A program made the position numbers and the translations under genes. Below are positions 8,557-17,931 of a stretch of DNA of 64,000 bases, piece after piece. Under the pieces are notes generated by a model. The model saw only the letters and a program-made list of their open reading frames with translations, had not been told where the DNA came from and did not search any database. Source of the DNA: Streptobacillus moniliformis DSM 12112 (GTDB taxonomy: Bacteria > Fusobacteriota > Fusobacteriia > Fusobacteriales > Leptotrichiaceae); NCBI RefSeq assembly GCF_000024565.1, contig NC_013515.1, forward strand, positions 1-64,000, in the 5' to 3' direction. Within the stretch, counting starts at the first letter, position 1. The number at the start of each line of letters is the position of its first letter.

Positions 8557-11103
8557 ATGTCTACACCTTTAATGAAACAATATAATGAAATAAAGAAAGA
8601 CTATATGGAATATATACTATTTTTTAGATTGGGAGATTTTTATGAAATGTTCTTTGAAGATGCAGAAATTGCTTCAAGAGTATTGGGTTTAACCCTTACA
8701 GCTAGAAATAAGGAAAAAGGAATGAATATACCTCTTGCAGGTATACCTTATCACTCTTCTAAGCCATATATAGCTAAACTTGTTAATGCAGGATATAAGG
8801 TGGCAATATGTGAACAAACTGAAAATCCTAAAGATGCTAAAGGAATAGTTAAAAGAGAGGTAGTTCAAATAGTAACTTCAGGAACTATGCAAGATGTTGA
8901 TTACTTAGATTCAAAATCTAATAATTATTTAGCTTGCATATATTATAGTAACCAAAATTATGCTATGTCATATTTAGATATAACTACAGGGGAGTTTAAA
9001 GTATTAGAATGTGATGAAGATAATTTAATTAGTGAAATATATAAGATAGAACCAAAAGAAATCTTATTAACACAAAGTTTAAAAGAAAAATTTGGAAGTA
9101 TTATAGATAAGCTTGATATTAATATTTCTATAGTTACTAAGGTAAATGATGCTGAAAAATTTTTAAAAGATTACTTTAATATAGTTTCTTTAGATAGTTA
9201 TGGAATATTTGGCAAAAAAGCTATGATAGATGCTTGTGCCTGTATATTAGATTATGTTTTAGCAATGCAATTTAATAATGAATTAACTATTAGAAAAATT
9301 GAGGTTATAAATAAATCTAAGTTTGTCGAAATATCTTCATCAACTTTAAGAAATTTAGAGATAGTTAAAAACCAAAGAGATAAGACAACATATGGTTCAC
9401 TTTTATGGGTACTTGATAAATGTAAATCATCAACAGGATCAAGAAAATTAAAGCAACTATTACAAAGTCCTTTACTTGAATTAGATGAAATAAATAAAAG
9501 ATATGATGATATAGAATACCTTTGTAAAGAAATAATAAAAAGAGAAGAAATTAGGAATTTACTTGATAATGTATATGATATAGAAAGACTTTTAGGAAAA
9601 GTAATATTTTCAAATGAAAATGGTAAGGATATTAATGCCTTAAAAAATACTATTTATTCTAGTTTTAAGATAAGAGATTTATGGCCTGAAAAATTTAAAA
9701 ATATTGATTTTAATATATTACAAGAAATACATACTAAAATAGATAATATTTTACTTGAAGATGCTCCATTTTCAGTAAGAGAAGGAAATATGATTAAAAG
9801 TGGAGTTAATTCAGAATTAGATGAATTAAGAAATATTATGAATAATGGAACTGGTATTTTACTTGAAATAGAATCAAGAGAAAGAGAAAAAACAGGAATT
9901 AAGAATTTAAAAATTAAGTATAATAATATATTTGGATATTTTATTGAAGTATCTAAATCTAATATGAACATGGTTCCTGAAACATATATTAGAAAACAAA
10001 CATTATCTAATGCAGAAAGATATATAACTGAAGAGATTAAAAGTTATGAAGATAAAATAATTAATTCAAAGGCTAAGATTACTGAACTTGAATACATTAT
10101 TTTTAAAAATTTAAGTTCATATATTAAAGAATTTAAGAATGTATTTATTGAACTTTCTAATACTTTAGCATATATAGATATATTGATTTCATTTGCAATT
10201 ACTGCACTTGAGAATAATTATGTAAGACCTAATTTTAATGAAGAATATTTTGAAATTAAAGATGCAAGACATCCTGTTGTTGAAAAATTAATAGGAGATA
10301 ATACTTTCATATCTAATAATGTATATTTTGATGATAAAAATAGATTTATTATCCTTACAGGACCTAATATGTCAGGTAAATCAACCTATATGAAACAAAT
10401 AGCATTAATAAGTATTATGGCTCAAATAGGCTCTTTTGTACCAGCAAGTAGTGCTAATTTAAATATGGTAGATAAAATACTTACAAGAATAGGTGCAAGT
10501 GATGATATATTATCAGGTCAATCAACATTTATGGTTGAGATGAGCGAAGTTGCAAGTATAATTAATTCAGCAACAACTAATTCATTAATAATACTTGATG
10601 AAGTAGGAAGAGGAACATCAACTTATGATGGACTTGCTATTGCAAGTTCTATATCTAAGTATATAGTTGAAAATATTAATGCAAAATCTATATTTGCTAC
10701 ACATTATCATGAATTAACTGAACTTGAAAATGAATATGAAACTATTAAGAATTATAGAATAGAAGTAGAAGAAAAAAATGGTAAGGTAAACTTTTTAAGA
10801 ACTATAGTTAAGGGAGGAGCAGATAGATCTTATGGTATAGAAGTTGCAAAACTTGCTGGTTTACCTAAAACAATAATTAGAGAATCAACAAAACTACTTA
10901 AATCATTTGAAGTTGAAAAGAAAAATGGTCAAATATCTTTATTTGATAATTTTGAATATGAAAATTATGATAAGATAGAAAAACTTGAGGAAACTATAGA
11001 TAATTTAAATGAAAAATTAGATAAACTAAGAAATGTAGATATTAATAATATGACACCAATTAATGCTTTAAATTTACTTATGCAGATAAAAGAAGAAATC
11101 TAA
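8557..11103 (+). CDS. mutS: DNA mismatch repair protein MutS
   Basis: Mismatch-recognition ATPase of the methyl-independent repair pathway. The 848-residue product has the mismatch-binding N-domain (MKQYNEIKKDY ... FRLGDFYEMFFEDA, containing the Phe-x-Glu-type motif), the core and clamp domains, and the ATPase with Walker A GPNMSGKST at residue 602, then LDEVGRGTSTYDG and ATHYHEL. Length is normal. A GGAGT site precedes the ATG. mutL is not in the window. fni follows after 12 bases, so the two are probably cotranscribed. Confidence 0.97.
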   Translation: MSTPLMKQYNEIKKDYMEYILFFRLGDFYEMFFEDAEIASRVLGLTLTARNKEKGMNIPLAGIPYHSSKPYIAKLVNAGYKVAICEQTENPKDAKGIVKREVVQIVTSGTMQDVDYLDSKSNNYLACIYYSNQNYAMSYLDITTGEFKVLECDEDNLISEIYKIEPKEILLTQSLKEKFGSIIDKLDINISIVTKVNDAEKFLKDYFNIVSLDSYGIFGKKAMIDACACILDYVLAMQFNNELTIRKIEVINKSKFVEISSSTLRNLEIVKNQRDKTTYGSLLWVLDKCKSSTGSRKLKQLLQSPLLELDEINKRYDDIEYLCKEIIKREEIRNLLDNVYDIERLLGKVIFSNENGKDINALKNTIYSSFKIRDLWPEKFKNIDFNILQEIHTKIDNILLEDAPFSVREGNMIKSGVNSELDELRNIMNNGTGILLEIESREREKTGIKNLKIKYNNIFGYFIEVSKSNMNMVPETYIRKQTLSNAERYITEEIKSYEDKIINSKAKITELEYIIFKNLSSYIKEFKNVFIELSNTLAYIDILISFAITALENNYVRPNFNEEYFEIKDARHPVVEKLIGDNTFISNNVYFDDKNRFIILTGPNMSGKSTYMKQIALISIMAQIGSFVPASSANLNMVDKILTRIGASDDILSGQSTFMVEMSEVASIINSATTNSLIILDEVGRGTSTYDGLAIASSISKYIVENINAKSIFATHYHELTELENEYETIKNYRIEVEEKNGKVNFLRTIVKGGADRSYGIEVAKLAGLPKTIIRESTKLLKSFEVEKKNGQISLFDNFEYENYDKIEKLEETIDNLNEKLDKLRNVDINNMTPINALNLLMQIKEEI

Positions 11104-11115
11104 TAGGAGGATATT

Positions 11116-12054
11116 ATGAATAGAAAAGATGATCACTTAAAATTTGCATTAGATAGCATGAGTAAAAAAAATGGTTTTGATGAATATATGTTAGAATACA
11201 TTTCTATTCCATCATTTGGATTAAATGATATAGATACTAGAACAAAAATAGGTGAAGTAGTATTTGAATATCCCTTTTTTATTAATTCTATTACAGGAGG
11301 AAGTGAAAAGGGAGATAAGATAAATAAAGACTTAGAATATGTATCTGAAAAAACTGGAATTTTTCTTTTTCCAGGTTCTTATTCACCTTTTTTAAATAAG
11401 GAGGAAGTATCATATCCTAAAAATCAAGGAGTAAATTTAGGTATAGATAAACCTGTTAATTTACACTTAGAAGCTATATCTAAAACTAATGCAAAATTTT
11501 TACAGGTTCATGTAAATCTTATACAAGAAATTGTTATGCCAGAAGGAGAGAGAAATTTTGAAACTTGGGAAAGCAATTTAAAAGATATACTTTCTACTGT
11601 GAAAATACCAGTTATTTTAAAAGAAACGGGCTTTGGTATGGGTAGAGGTAGCTTTATTAAAGCAAAAGAGTTGGGAGTTAAAATATTAGATATTAGTGGC
11701 AAGGGTGGAACTAATTTTGCTCAAATAGAAAATAGAAGAAGAAATAAAGAAAAAAAATATTATGAAGAAATAGGATATTATACTACTGAAAGCTTAGAAA
11801 TAGCTAAAGAATTTAAAGATGATTTTGAAATTATTGCTAGTGGTGGAATAAGACATCCATTAGATGTTGTAAAAGCATTAGCATTAGGTGCAAAAGCTGT
11901 AGGGATTTCAAAAACTTTTTTAGAAATATTAGAAGTTAATGGAAGAGATGCTTTAATTGATACAATAAATACTTGGAAAGAAGATATAAGGAATATTATG
12001 CTTTTAACAGATTCAAAAAATATAGAAGAATTAAGAGGTAAAATAAGAAGATAA
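11116..12054 (+). CDS. fni: Type 2 isopentenyl-diphosphate delta-isomerase
   Basis: FMN-dependent interconversion of IPP and DMAPP. Diagnostic segments are RKDDH at the N-terminus, SITGGSEKG (flavin phosphate binding), the QVHVNLIQE ... MPEGER region containing the catalytic glutamine area, KETGFGMGRG, DISGKGGTNF and ASGGIRHPLDV. The 312 residues are slightly short for the family (about 330-350). The type 2 enzyme usually accompanies the mevalonate route, so this organism probably makes isoprenoids that way; no other mevalonate gene lies here. An AGGAGG site supports the start. Confidence 0.92.
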   Translation: MNRKDDHLKFALDSMSKKNGFDEYMLEYISIPSFGLNDIDTRTKIGEVVFEYPFFINSITGGSEKGDKINKDLEYVSEKTGIFLFPGSYSPFLNKEEVSYPKNQGVNLGIDKPVNLHLEAISKTNAKFLQVHVNLIQEIVMPEGERNFETWESNLKDILSTVKIPVILKETGFGMGRGSFIKAKELGVKILDISGKGGTNFAQIENRRRNKEKKYYEEIGYYTTESLEIAKEFKDDFEIIASGGIRHPLDVVKALALGAKAVGISKTFLEILEVNGRDALIDTINTWKEDIRNIMLLTDSKNIEELRGKIRR

Positions 12055-12061
12055 AGTCATA

Positions 12062-12099
12062 GAAAAAAGGAGAGTTTCAATGCAGAAATTCCCCTTTTT
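12062..12099 (+). terminator. Intrinsic terminator after fni
   Basis: AAAAAGG ... TTTC (12064-12078) pairs with GAAA ... CCTTTTT (12084-12099) with internal mismatches. The trailing T run ends the mutS-fni unit. The 12100-12196 remainder is AT-rich with no further gene. Confidence 0.6.
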
Positions 12100-12196
12100 G
12101 TTATATTTATTCTATTTTTATTTTATCTTAAAAAAACATTTTTTTAAAATAAAAAAAATAAGAAAATATTGCTAATACAAACTTAATGTTTTGTAA

Positions 12197-13393
12197 TTAT
12201 TTTACATATTCTTTATTTTCTAAATAATCTTTAAGAGATTTATATTGTCTTTTTTCACCATTTTTTTTATAAGCTATTATGTATATAGGATTAGTTAATG
12301 AACCATAAAATAAAAGTTTATCACCATTTTTTGCATATTCTTTTACATTAAAAACTAATATATGATTTTTGTCGTATTTTGCAATTATTCTTTCTTTTCC
12401 ATTTTCTGTAATTATTAAGTTCCCAACAGGTTTTTCATTAATAAAATTAGTTGTAATAAAAGTTTTATCATCTATATACTGAATCATTTTTATCATTTTA
12501 CCTTTAGAATACACTAAAGTTTCTTTTTCTTTTTTGATATTTCCTTCTAATATATCATTTTTATAACTCCTAATTTCAGAAAAATTATCTGATGTATATG
12601 TGGCTATTCCTTCTCTTTTACCATTTTTAAATGTAATTTCTTTTATAATATCAGGGAAAGTAAGTCTAACAGTTCCAGTTATTTCATTATTAACATAGCT
12701 GTATTCTATTATTGCATTATCAACTTCAATTTTTACATTTCCATTTTTTAGATTATTAATTTTTTCTACTTTGTTTTCTTCTAAGTAAATGTATATATTT
12801 TCTAAAAATTTTTCTTCAGATTTAGTTATGTTTTCTATATCAAAAAGATATTCATAATATGATATTTCACCATTTCTTTTAACATATTTAACATCACCTA
12901 AAGTTATTCCTTCAAATAGAGTTAAATATATTTTATCACCATTATTTTTATTAATTATAACTTGCCCAGTTACTAGATCATTTTCTTGCTTGTATTCTAT
13001 AATGGAATCAGGTGTTTTTAATTTGAAATATCCATTATTATTTACACCCATATATCCACTTCTTATTAATTCATCTATATATTCTACTTGATTACCTAAA
13101 ACCTTATTTTGAAAATATGTAATTTCTCCTATATATTTGCCATTCTTATATATCTTTTCAACTCCATTTAATAAACCATTTAAGTAATTACCTTTTAATA
13201 ATAGATTATTATCAGGAATTTCAAAAGTATATTCCCCACTTTTTATATCATTAACATATTTTCCTTTTTCTATAGAACCATCTTCTAATCTATCTATAAA
13301 TTTACCTTGTTTAAATCCATTTACAATTTTTACCTCTTCTTTTGAAAATATTAAAAATTGTAAAAAAACAAGAATTATTAATATTTTCTTCAT
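12197..13393 (-). CDS. Exported MORN/YwqK-like repeat protein
   Basis: Function unknown. The 398-residue protein starts with a signal peptide (MKKILIILVFLQFLIFS, no lipobox) and is built from repeated short hairpins of the type G-x-Y-x-NG-x-x-x-G (GKYVNDIKSGEYTF, GNYLNGLLNGVEKIY, FKNGKREGIATY and others) spread over the whole length. This matches MORN-like repeats of the kind annotated as YwqK-family antitoxin in many bacteria. Its ATG overlaps by one base the stop of the upstream DUF2185 gene, so the pair is cotranscribed. Pairing with an immunity-type protein suggests a toxin-neutralising role, but no toxin is next to it. Confidence 0.6.
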   Translation of the reverse strand: MKKILIILVFLQFLIFSKEEVKIVNGFKQGKFIDRLEDGSIEKGKYVNDIKSGEYTFEIPDNNLLLKGNYLNGLLNGVEKIYKNGKYIGEITYFQNKVLGNQVEYIDELIRSGYMGVNNNGYFKLKTPDSIIEYKQENDLVTGQVIINKNNGDKIYLTLFEGITLGDVKYVKRNGEISYYEYLFDIENITKSEEKFLENIYIYLEENKVEKINNLKNGNVKIEVDNAIIEYSYVNNEITGTVRLTFPDIIKEITFKNGKREGIATYTSDNFSEIRSYKNDILEGNIKKEKETLVYSKGKMIKMIQYIDDKTFITTNFINEKPVGNLIITENGKERIIAKYDKNHILVFNVKEYAKNGDKLLFYGSLTNPIYIIAYKKNGEKRQYKSLKDYLENKEYVK

Positions 13394-13824
13394 TAATTGT
13401 TTTCCACCTTAACTAAAATACCTTTTTCATTAACTCTTAATTCTGTATCATAAGGTAAATTTAATATTTCTCTTACATTTTTATCTAAATTACAGACTAT
13501 ACTTAGCTTATATACTCCAAAATTAGAAGGATCTTTTAAATAGTTCTCATCTTCATCTCCAGCAAAAAATCTCCAACCACTATCATTTTTACCAAGTTTT
13601 TCTCTTTGTCTATAACAATATCCTACATTTTCACCATCAACAGTAATACGATTTGAAATTATACAACCTTGACCTGAATTAACTTTTAAGTGTATAAACC
13701 CTATAATAGCTAGGATAATTCCTAAAAATATTAATATATATATGAATATTTTTGGAGTATTAAAAAATAGTAAGCCTAAAACTCCAACAAAAATAGAGAT
13801 AGATCTATAAAACCATTTATTCAT
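13393..13824 (-). CDS. Membrane-anchored DUF2185 (Imm33-like) protein
   Basis: The 143-residue product has two N-terminal membrane helices (about residues 5-45) followed by a soluble domain. The soluble domain carries hallmarks of DUF2185: ISNRITVDGENVGYCYR, then SGWRFFAGDEDENYL and a SNFGVYKLSIVCN segment. DUF2185 overlaps the Imm33 immunity family, known from polymorphic toxin loci. The usual protein is cytosolic, so the membrane anchor is unusual. A GGAGG site lies upstream, with a TATAAT on the minus strand at 13860-13855. The downstream repeat-protein gene overlaps its stop. Confidence 0.7.
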   Translation of the reverse strand: MNKWFYRSISIFVGVLGLLFFNTPKIFIYILIFLGIILAIIGFIHLKVNSGQGCIISNRITVDGENVGYCYRQREKLGKNDSGWRFFAGDEDENYLKDPSNFGVYKLSIVCNLDKNVREILNLPYDTELRVNEKGILVKVENN

Positions 13825-13984
13825 TTATTTCCTCCGTAATATAGCTGATACCTTATTATACCATAATTTTTATTAAAAGATTAGAAAATATTAATAGGTT
13901 ATTATATTAAAATTCTTAATTGTCAATACATATGTTACATAATAAGAAATAAATTTAATATAAGTTAGAGTTATTTAATTGTCT

Positions 13985-14050
13985 AAGTGTTTAATTAAGT
14001 GTTTAGTTTAGTTAAGTGTTGTTTAATGTTTAGTGTTTAATTGATTGTTA
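13985..14050. repeat. Degenerate tandem repeat of AAGTGTTTAATT-like units
   Basis: Four to five imperfect copies of (A)AGTGTTTAATT of 11-18 bases follow one another (13985, 13997, 14014, 14032), strongly T/G-biased on the + strand. They lie between the DUF2185 gene and the dead insertion sequence, so they may be decayed insertion-sequence end DNA. No protein is encoded. The 13825-13984 stretch before it shows only the minus-strand promoter element. Confidence 0.5.
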
Positions 14051-14081
14051 GAGTGTGTGAAGTGAGATTGGGGTTGCCCTT

Positions 14082-14773
14082 TTAAGCCTCTTTCTTAACC
14101 TTAGTGAAGTATTCCCTCACAACCTCATTTGGACTCTTAAAATTAAGCACTGTCTTTGCCGTATTATTATACAGCCTTTCATGCCTTTTAACATTTTCTA
14201 TTAATTCTTCCTCGCTCCTAAATTCTTTCCTACTATACAATATCTTTCCATCTTCCTTATCCGTTACATCTTTATCATTTACAAACTCATATCCATTATC
14301 TACCTGTATAGTCTCTATCTTAAAGCCTATAGCCCTTTCTAACTCCTTAATGTACTTTGATGTCTCATATGTACTCTTTTCCTTTATAACCTTTAATACC
14401 CTCTTCCTACTATACTCATCTATAGCAGTTATCTTATAATATCTAATCCCCTTTGAATTAAACTTTATACACTCATTTGGAATATATTTAATATCTACCT
14501 GTACTTTCTCACTTGGATAATTTATCCTACACATACTACCAAAGCTTCTATTATACCCCTTATTCTTACAACTAACATATACTTGGGCTAATCCATAACT
14601 TCCATGTTTTTTTAACATATTCTTTATTAGTATTAATTCTTCTTCTGTATGGGGCTTTCTTGAACCTATTGTCTATTTGTATGATAACGCCTTGCTGCTT
14701 TAGTTACTCCATTTTTTATTGCATATTCACATAATCTATGGCGAAATTTCATTTCTTCTGTTATAATACTCAT
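14082..14773 (-). pseudogene. Decayed DDE transposase (IS481/IS3-like)
   Basis: On the minus strand a start at 14773 with an AAAGGTG site reads MSIITEEMKFRHRLCEYAIK and stops after about 35 codons. A second frame then gives SRKPHTEEELILIKN and continues into the 178-residue ORF from 14618. That ORF holds the integrase core with the first two acidic residues (VQVDIKYIP and IQVDNGYEF). It then jumps from DVTDK straight to EDGKILYSRKEF, so the usual segment with the catalytic glutamate (WQNGKVERSH-type) is missing. The element is thus inactivated twice, by a frameshift/deletion near the N-terminus and an internal deletion of the core. Confidence 0.75.
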
Positions 14774-14835
14774 GAGAGATACACCTTTGATTGTTTTAGT
14801 TTTTGTCAAACTCTATTATATCAAATGTATCTCTC
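14774..14835. repeat. Inverted repeat upstream of the dead transposase
   Basis: GAGAGATACA-cc-TTTGAT (14774-14791) and ATCAAATGTATCTCTC (14820-14835) are inverted copies with a two-base bulge, followed by a T run on the + strand. It could be an insertion-sequence end structure or a terminator shielding the element. It covers the region that would be the transposase promoter. Confidence 0.5.
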
Positions 14836-14986
14836 TTTTTTTATTTTTTTGTTACATATGTTTTATCACATTACAATATAAATACAACTCTGAATATTTA
14901 GATAAAATATATATGAGATTTTTAAAGAATTGGTATTGTAATGTTTTTGAAAACTTAATTCAGTTTTATAGATATAATGTATATAG

Positions 14987-15012
14987 AAAAAAGGAGATCA
15001 TTTCTGATCTCC
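14987..15012 (-). terminator. Intrinsic terminator of the rplM-rpsI operon
   Basis: On the minus strand an eight-pair perfect stem (TGATCTCC at 15005-15012 with GGAGATCA at 14993-15000, four-base loop) is followed by six T residues. The 14840-14986 stretch beyond it has no gene. Confidence 0.85.
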
Positions 15013-15048
15013 AAGGTATATTGTATGAAATTTTCCAATTTGAAAAAA

Positions 15049-15441
15049 CTATCTTTTTGAGAATTGAGGGCTTCTTCTTGCTTTTTTCTTCCCGTATTTT
15101 TTTCTTTCAACCATACGTGAATCTCTTGTTAAGAATCCTGCTTCTCTTAATCCAGCTTTTAATTCAGCATCATTTTCTACTAATGCTCTTGAAATACCTA
15201 ATCTAATAGCTCCTGCTTGACCAGTATTTCCACCACCGTGAACTGTAACATTTACACCAAATTTATTTAATGTATTTGTTAATTCTAATGGTTGTTCAAC
15301 TATTTTTGCTAAGATTTCTCTTCCTGCAAAAAATTCTCTCATGTCTTTACCGTTTATTACTACACCTGTTTGTCCTGGAATTAATCTTACTCTTGCTACT
15401 GAAGTTTTTCTTCTACCTGTTCCTAAAAATTGTTTACTCAC
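15049..15441 (-). CDS. rpsI: Ribosomal protein S9 (uS9)
   Basis: Small-subunit protein that touches the P-site tRNA with its C-terminal tail. The 130 residues start [19 protein letters not shown] and end with the basic tail [11 protein letters not shown], both diagnostic. It lies 12 bases downstream of rplM in the usual rplM-rpsI operon and before a strong terminator. Length matches the family. Confidence 0.98.
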   Translation of the reverse strand: MSKQFLGTGRRKTSVARVRLIPGQTGVVINGKDMREFFAGREILAKIVEQPLELTNTLNKFGVNVTVHGGGNTGQAGAIRLGISRALVENDAELKAGLREAGFLTRDSRMVERKKYGKKKARRSPQFSKR

Positions 15442-15453
15442 TTAAATACCTCC

Positions 15454-15888
15454 CTATATTTCCATTTTTGTAGGTTTTTGAGCTTCATTTGAATGAGTTG
15501 GTCCTACATTTAATTTTAGTCTGTTAATCATTTGTCTTCCTAATTTATTTTTAGGTAACATTCTTTCAACAGCTTTTCTTAATACTTCAGTTGGTTTTTT
15601 AGCAAGCATTTCTTCTAAACTTCTAGTTTTTAATCCACCAGGGAATCCACTATGTCTGTAGTATTTTTTATCAGTTAATTTTTTACCTGTAACAGCAATT
15701 TTTTCTGCATTAATAACTACTACATAATCTCCACCATCTACATGTGGTGTGTAACTTACTTTATCTTTTCCAATTAATTTTTTAGCAATTTCTACTGCTA
15801 ATTTTCCAAGCACTAATCCTTCAGCATCAACTAAATGCCAATTTCTTACTACTTCTTCTTTTTTTTGCATTTTTGTATCTTTATTCAC
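15454..15888 (-). CDS. rplM: Ribosomal protein L13 (uL13), GTG start
   Basis: Large-subunit assembly protein. Conserved segments include RNWHLVDAEG, YTPHVDGGDYVVVINAEK, KYYRHSGFPGG and RMLPKNKLGR. The upstream frame is open to 15981, but a perfect AGGAGG (15895-15900, minus strand) sits six bases before a GTG at 15888, giving 144 residues, the normal family length. The internal ATG at 15870 is 24 bases from that site and the longer starts would run through the leader. GTG 15888 is therefore chosen. Confidence 0.95.
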   Translation of the reverse strand: MNKDTKMQKKEEVVRNWHLVDAEGLVLGKLAVEIAKKLIGKDKVSYTPHVDGGDYVVVINAEKIAVTGKKLTDKKYYRHSGFPGGLKTRSLEEMLAKKPTEVLRKAVERMLPKNKLGRQMINRLKLNVGPTHSNEAQKPTKMEI

Positions 15889-15919
15889 TTCTAGCCTCCT
15901 ATATTTTTGTGAATAACGG

Positions 15920-15938
15920 TTCCTTTGTGGGAAAGGAA
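15920..15938 (-). promoter_or_regulatory. Hairpin in the rplM leader
   Basis: Seven-pair perfect stem (TTCCTTT at 15938-15932 with AAAGGAA at 15926-15920, minus strand) and five-base loop, between the promoter and the AGGAGG. Its position suggests a ribosomal-protein autoregulatory leader, as known for L13 in Firmicutes. This is inference from position only. Confidence 0.4.
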
Positions 15939-15951
15939 ATTTTACTATACT

Positions 15952-15981
15952 AGTATATACTAAAAATGTTGATTTTGTCAA
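15952..15981 (-). promoter_or_regulatory. Promoter of rplM-rpsI
   Basis: On the minus strand, perfect TTGACA (15981-15976) and TATACT (15957-15952) with an 18-base spacer. This gives a leader of about 55-60 bases before the GTG start. Confidence 0.75.
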
Positions 15982-16060
15982 GATATTTTTCTTTACTGAA
16001 ATTAAGATTTATATGGTTTAATTATATAAAAGGATAATTTATTGATAGGAGATAAATTGT

Positions 16061-16771
16061 ATGAATGAACTTTTATTGAAAGTTGTTGGACTAAGTATTT
16101 GGTATGATAGAAAAAATATAATAGAAAATGCTGAATTTACTATTAATAAAAATGAAATAGTGGCTTTAGTTGGTATTAATGGTTCAGGAAAAACAACACT
16201 AATAAATACATTGGTAGGTATACATTTTAAATATTCATTAGAAACTCTTATTTTTAATAATAGAAAAATTTCATTTGATGATATTAATTTTAAATTAAAT
16301 AGAATTGCTGTTTTTTCGCAAGATGATAGTTTTAGATATTGGAGTTTTATGAAATATATTAAATTTGTTTTTGAAACATATAATATTAATATGGATAGTG
16401 AGTATATAGATTATTTAATTGATGGATTTAACTTTAGAGAGTATATAAATTATATGAGAAAAGATTTATCTATGGGAAATAAGAAAAAGTTTGCACTTAT
16501 AGTGGCTTTTGGGTTGAGGTTACCATTTTTAATATTTGATGAACCAGTTGATGGATTAGATTTTGGATCCACTGCTTTTCTTTATAGAATAATAAAAGAA
16601 TATAAATCTTTTGGAAGTATTCTTATGTCCACACATATAGCAGAAAGTATAAGTGAAGCATGTGATAAACTTATATTTCTTAATGAGGGTAAAATTACTT
16701 CTAAAATAAGTATACAAGGTAAAATTTCTACATCAGATATTTTTAATTTAGTGAAGGAGAAAAATTTGTGA
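16061..16771 (+). CDS. ABC transporter ATP-binding protein
   Basis: The 236-residue nucleotide-binding subunit has Walker A GINGSGKTT near residue 38, a signature loop in the variant form LSMGNKKK in place of LSGGQ, and Walker B FLIFDEPVDGLD, followed by a switch histidine in STHIAES. The weak signature resembles ATPases of ABC-2 type exporters and ABC pairs of unknown substrate. Its stop overlaps the GTG start of the next gene by four bases, so the two are translated together. The substrate cannot be inferred. Confidence 0.88.
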   Translation: MNELLLKVVGLSIWYDRKNIIENAEFTINKNEIVALVGINGSGKTTLINTLVGIHFKYSLETLIFNNRKISFDDINFKLNRIAVFSQDDSFRYWSFMKYIKFVFETYNINMDSEYIDYLIDGFNFREYINYMRKDLSMGNKKKFALIVAFGLRLPFLIFDEPVDGLDFGSTAFLYRIIKEYKSFGSILMSTHIAESISEACDKLIFLNEGKITSKISIQGKISTSDIFNLVKEKNL

Positions 16772-17889
16772 TTAGAATATTCTTGAAAGATATTTTTGAT
16801 AAAAAATTATATTTAGATACATATCATTTTCAGTTTTCTTATTTTTTTTTGATAAATACTTTTTTAAGGGAATTTAAATATTTAGGAGAATTTTCTGTTA
16901 AAAATTCTGTAATATATATAATGGTTGGATTATTTTTTTCTATATATTTTTTTGTTAGAACATATATAAAAAATGATAGAATTATGCCATATTATGCTTT
17001 GCCAGTAAGTAGGGTAAAAATTAACGAAAGCTTTATAATCTCTGTATTTTTTGATACATTTTTTAGAAAAATATTAATCTTAATAGCATTTATGTTAAAC
17101 TTTGACATTGAGAGTATTTTTTATGTAAATTTATTTTTATTATTACCAAGTATTATAATTTTAAGTTTTATAGGAAATGTTACTAATATTAGTAAAATTA
17201 ATAAATTCATTACATTAAGTATAAGCATAGTATATATATTTATAATACTTATTTTATCTTTTTACACAAATTTAATTATGACATTTATTTTAGGATTGTG
17301 CATATGCTTTTTTTATTATGTATTTGTTAGGAAATATTTTATAGCACATGCATTTTTTAAAATAAATATATCAAATAAATTATCAAAATTTAGTTTGAAT
17401 AATTATTTTCTAAAATTTTTTTTAGCTGAAAATGTTTATATTATAAATAGCGTAGGAATTTTGATTATGGTAGTAGTAGTTGGATTATTTTCGCCTAAAG
17501 AAATAAGTCTTCCATTATCTTGTGCAATAGGAACAATTAATACTCCATTATTAACTATATTTTCTACTGAAAAAGAACTTGAAAATATGAATAATTTTTT
17601 TCCAAATAAATTTAGGAGTTTAAATAGAGATTATGTTTTTCTAATTTTAAGTTACTTTTTTATGGTTAAAGTTATAATATTAATTATTAATTTAAAAGAT
17701 ATTAGTATAAGAATGTTAATACATCTTTTTCTTATTTTAATTGTAGAAGTATATTTTTCATATATGTTAGAAAAGAAAATACCTATAAAAAATAAGAAAA
17801 CAACAATGCAAATATGGAAAAATCCCAGAAAATATATTTTGACATTAATTATATTATTAACATCAGCTATATTTCAATATTTTATATAA
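16768..17889 (+). CDS. ABC transporter membrane subunit
   Basis: The 373-residue protein is very hydrophobic, with about nine to ten predicted membrane segments and a short basic C-terminal part. It is the only candidate permease for the ATPase whose gene ends four bases into it. The GTG start at 16768 follows a GGAG site inside the ATPase gene. No sequence signature names a substrate family; the general arrangement resembles two-gene ABC exporters. Confidence 0.75.
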   Translation: MIRIFLKDIFDKKLYLDTYHFQFSYFFLINTFLREFKYLGEFSVKNSVIYIMVGLFFSIYFFVRTYIKNDRIMPYYALPVSRVKINESFIISVFFDTFFRKILILIAFMLNFDIESIFYVNLFLLLPSIIILSFIGNVTNISKINKFITLSISIVYIFIILILSFYTNLIMTFILGLCICFFYYVFVRKYFIAHAFFKINISNKLSKFSLNNYFLKFFLAENVYIINSVGILIMVVVVGLFSPKEISLPLSCAIGTINTPLLTIFSTEKELENMNNFFPNKFRSLNRDYVFLILSYFFMVKVIILIINLKDISIRMLIHLFLILIVEVYFSYMLEKKIPIKNKKTTMQIWKNPRKYILTLIILLTSAIFQYFI

Positions 17890-17897
17890 TAAAAAAG

Positions 17898-17925
17898 GGT
17901 CAGAAAACTTTCTGACCTTTTATAT
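17898..17925. terminator. Bidirectional terminator between the ABC operon and gapA
   Basis: GGTCAGAA (17898-17905) and TTCTGACC (17910-17917) form a perfect stem with a four-base loop. It is flanked by A residues on the left and T residues on the right, so it can serve both convergent transcripts. Confidence 0.8.
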
Positions 17926-17931
17926 ATATAA

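Noticed and set aside
14772-15206. 144-codon + strand ORF over the rpsI 3' end and the region before it
   Set aside because: It overlaps rpsI in antisense and crosses a strong minus-strand terminator; composition is unlike a gene and there is no ribosome-binding site.
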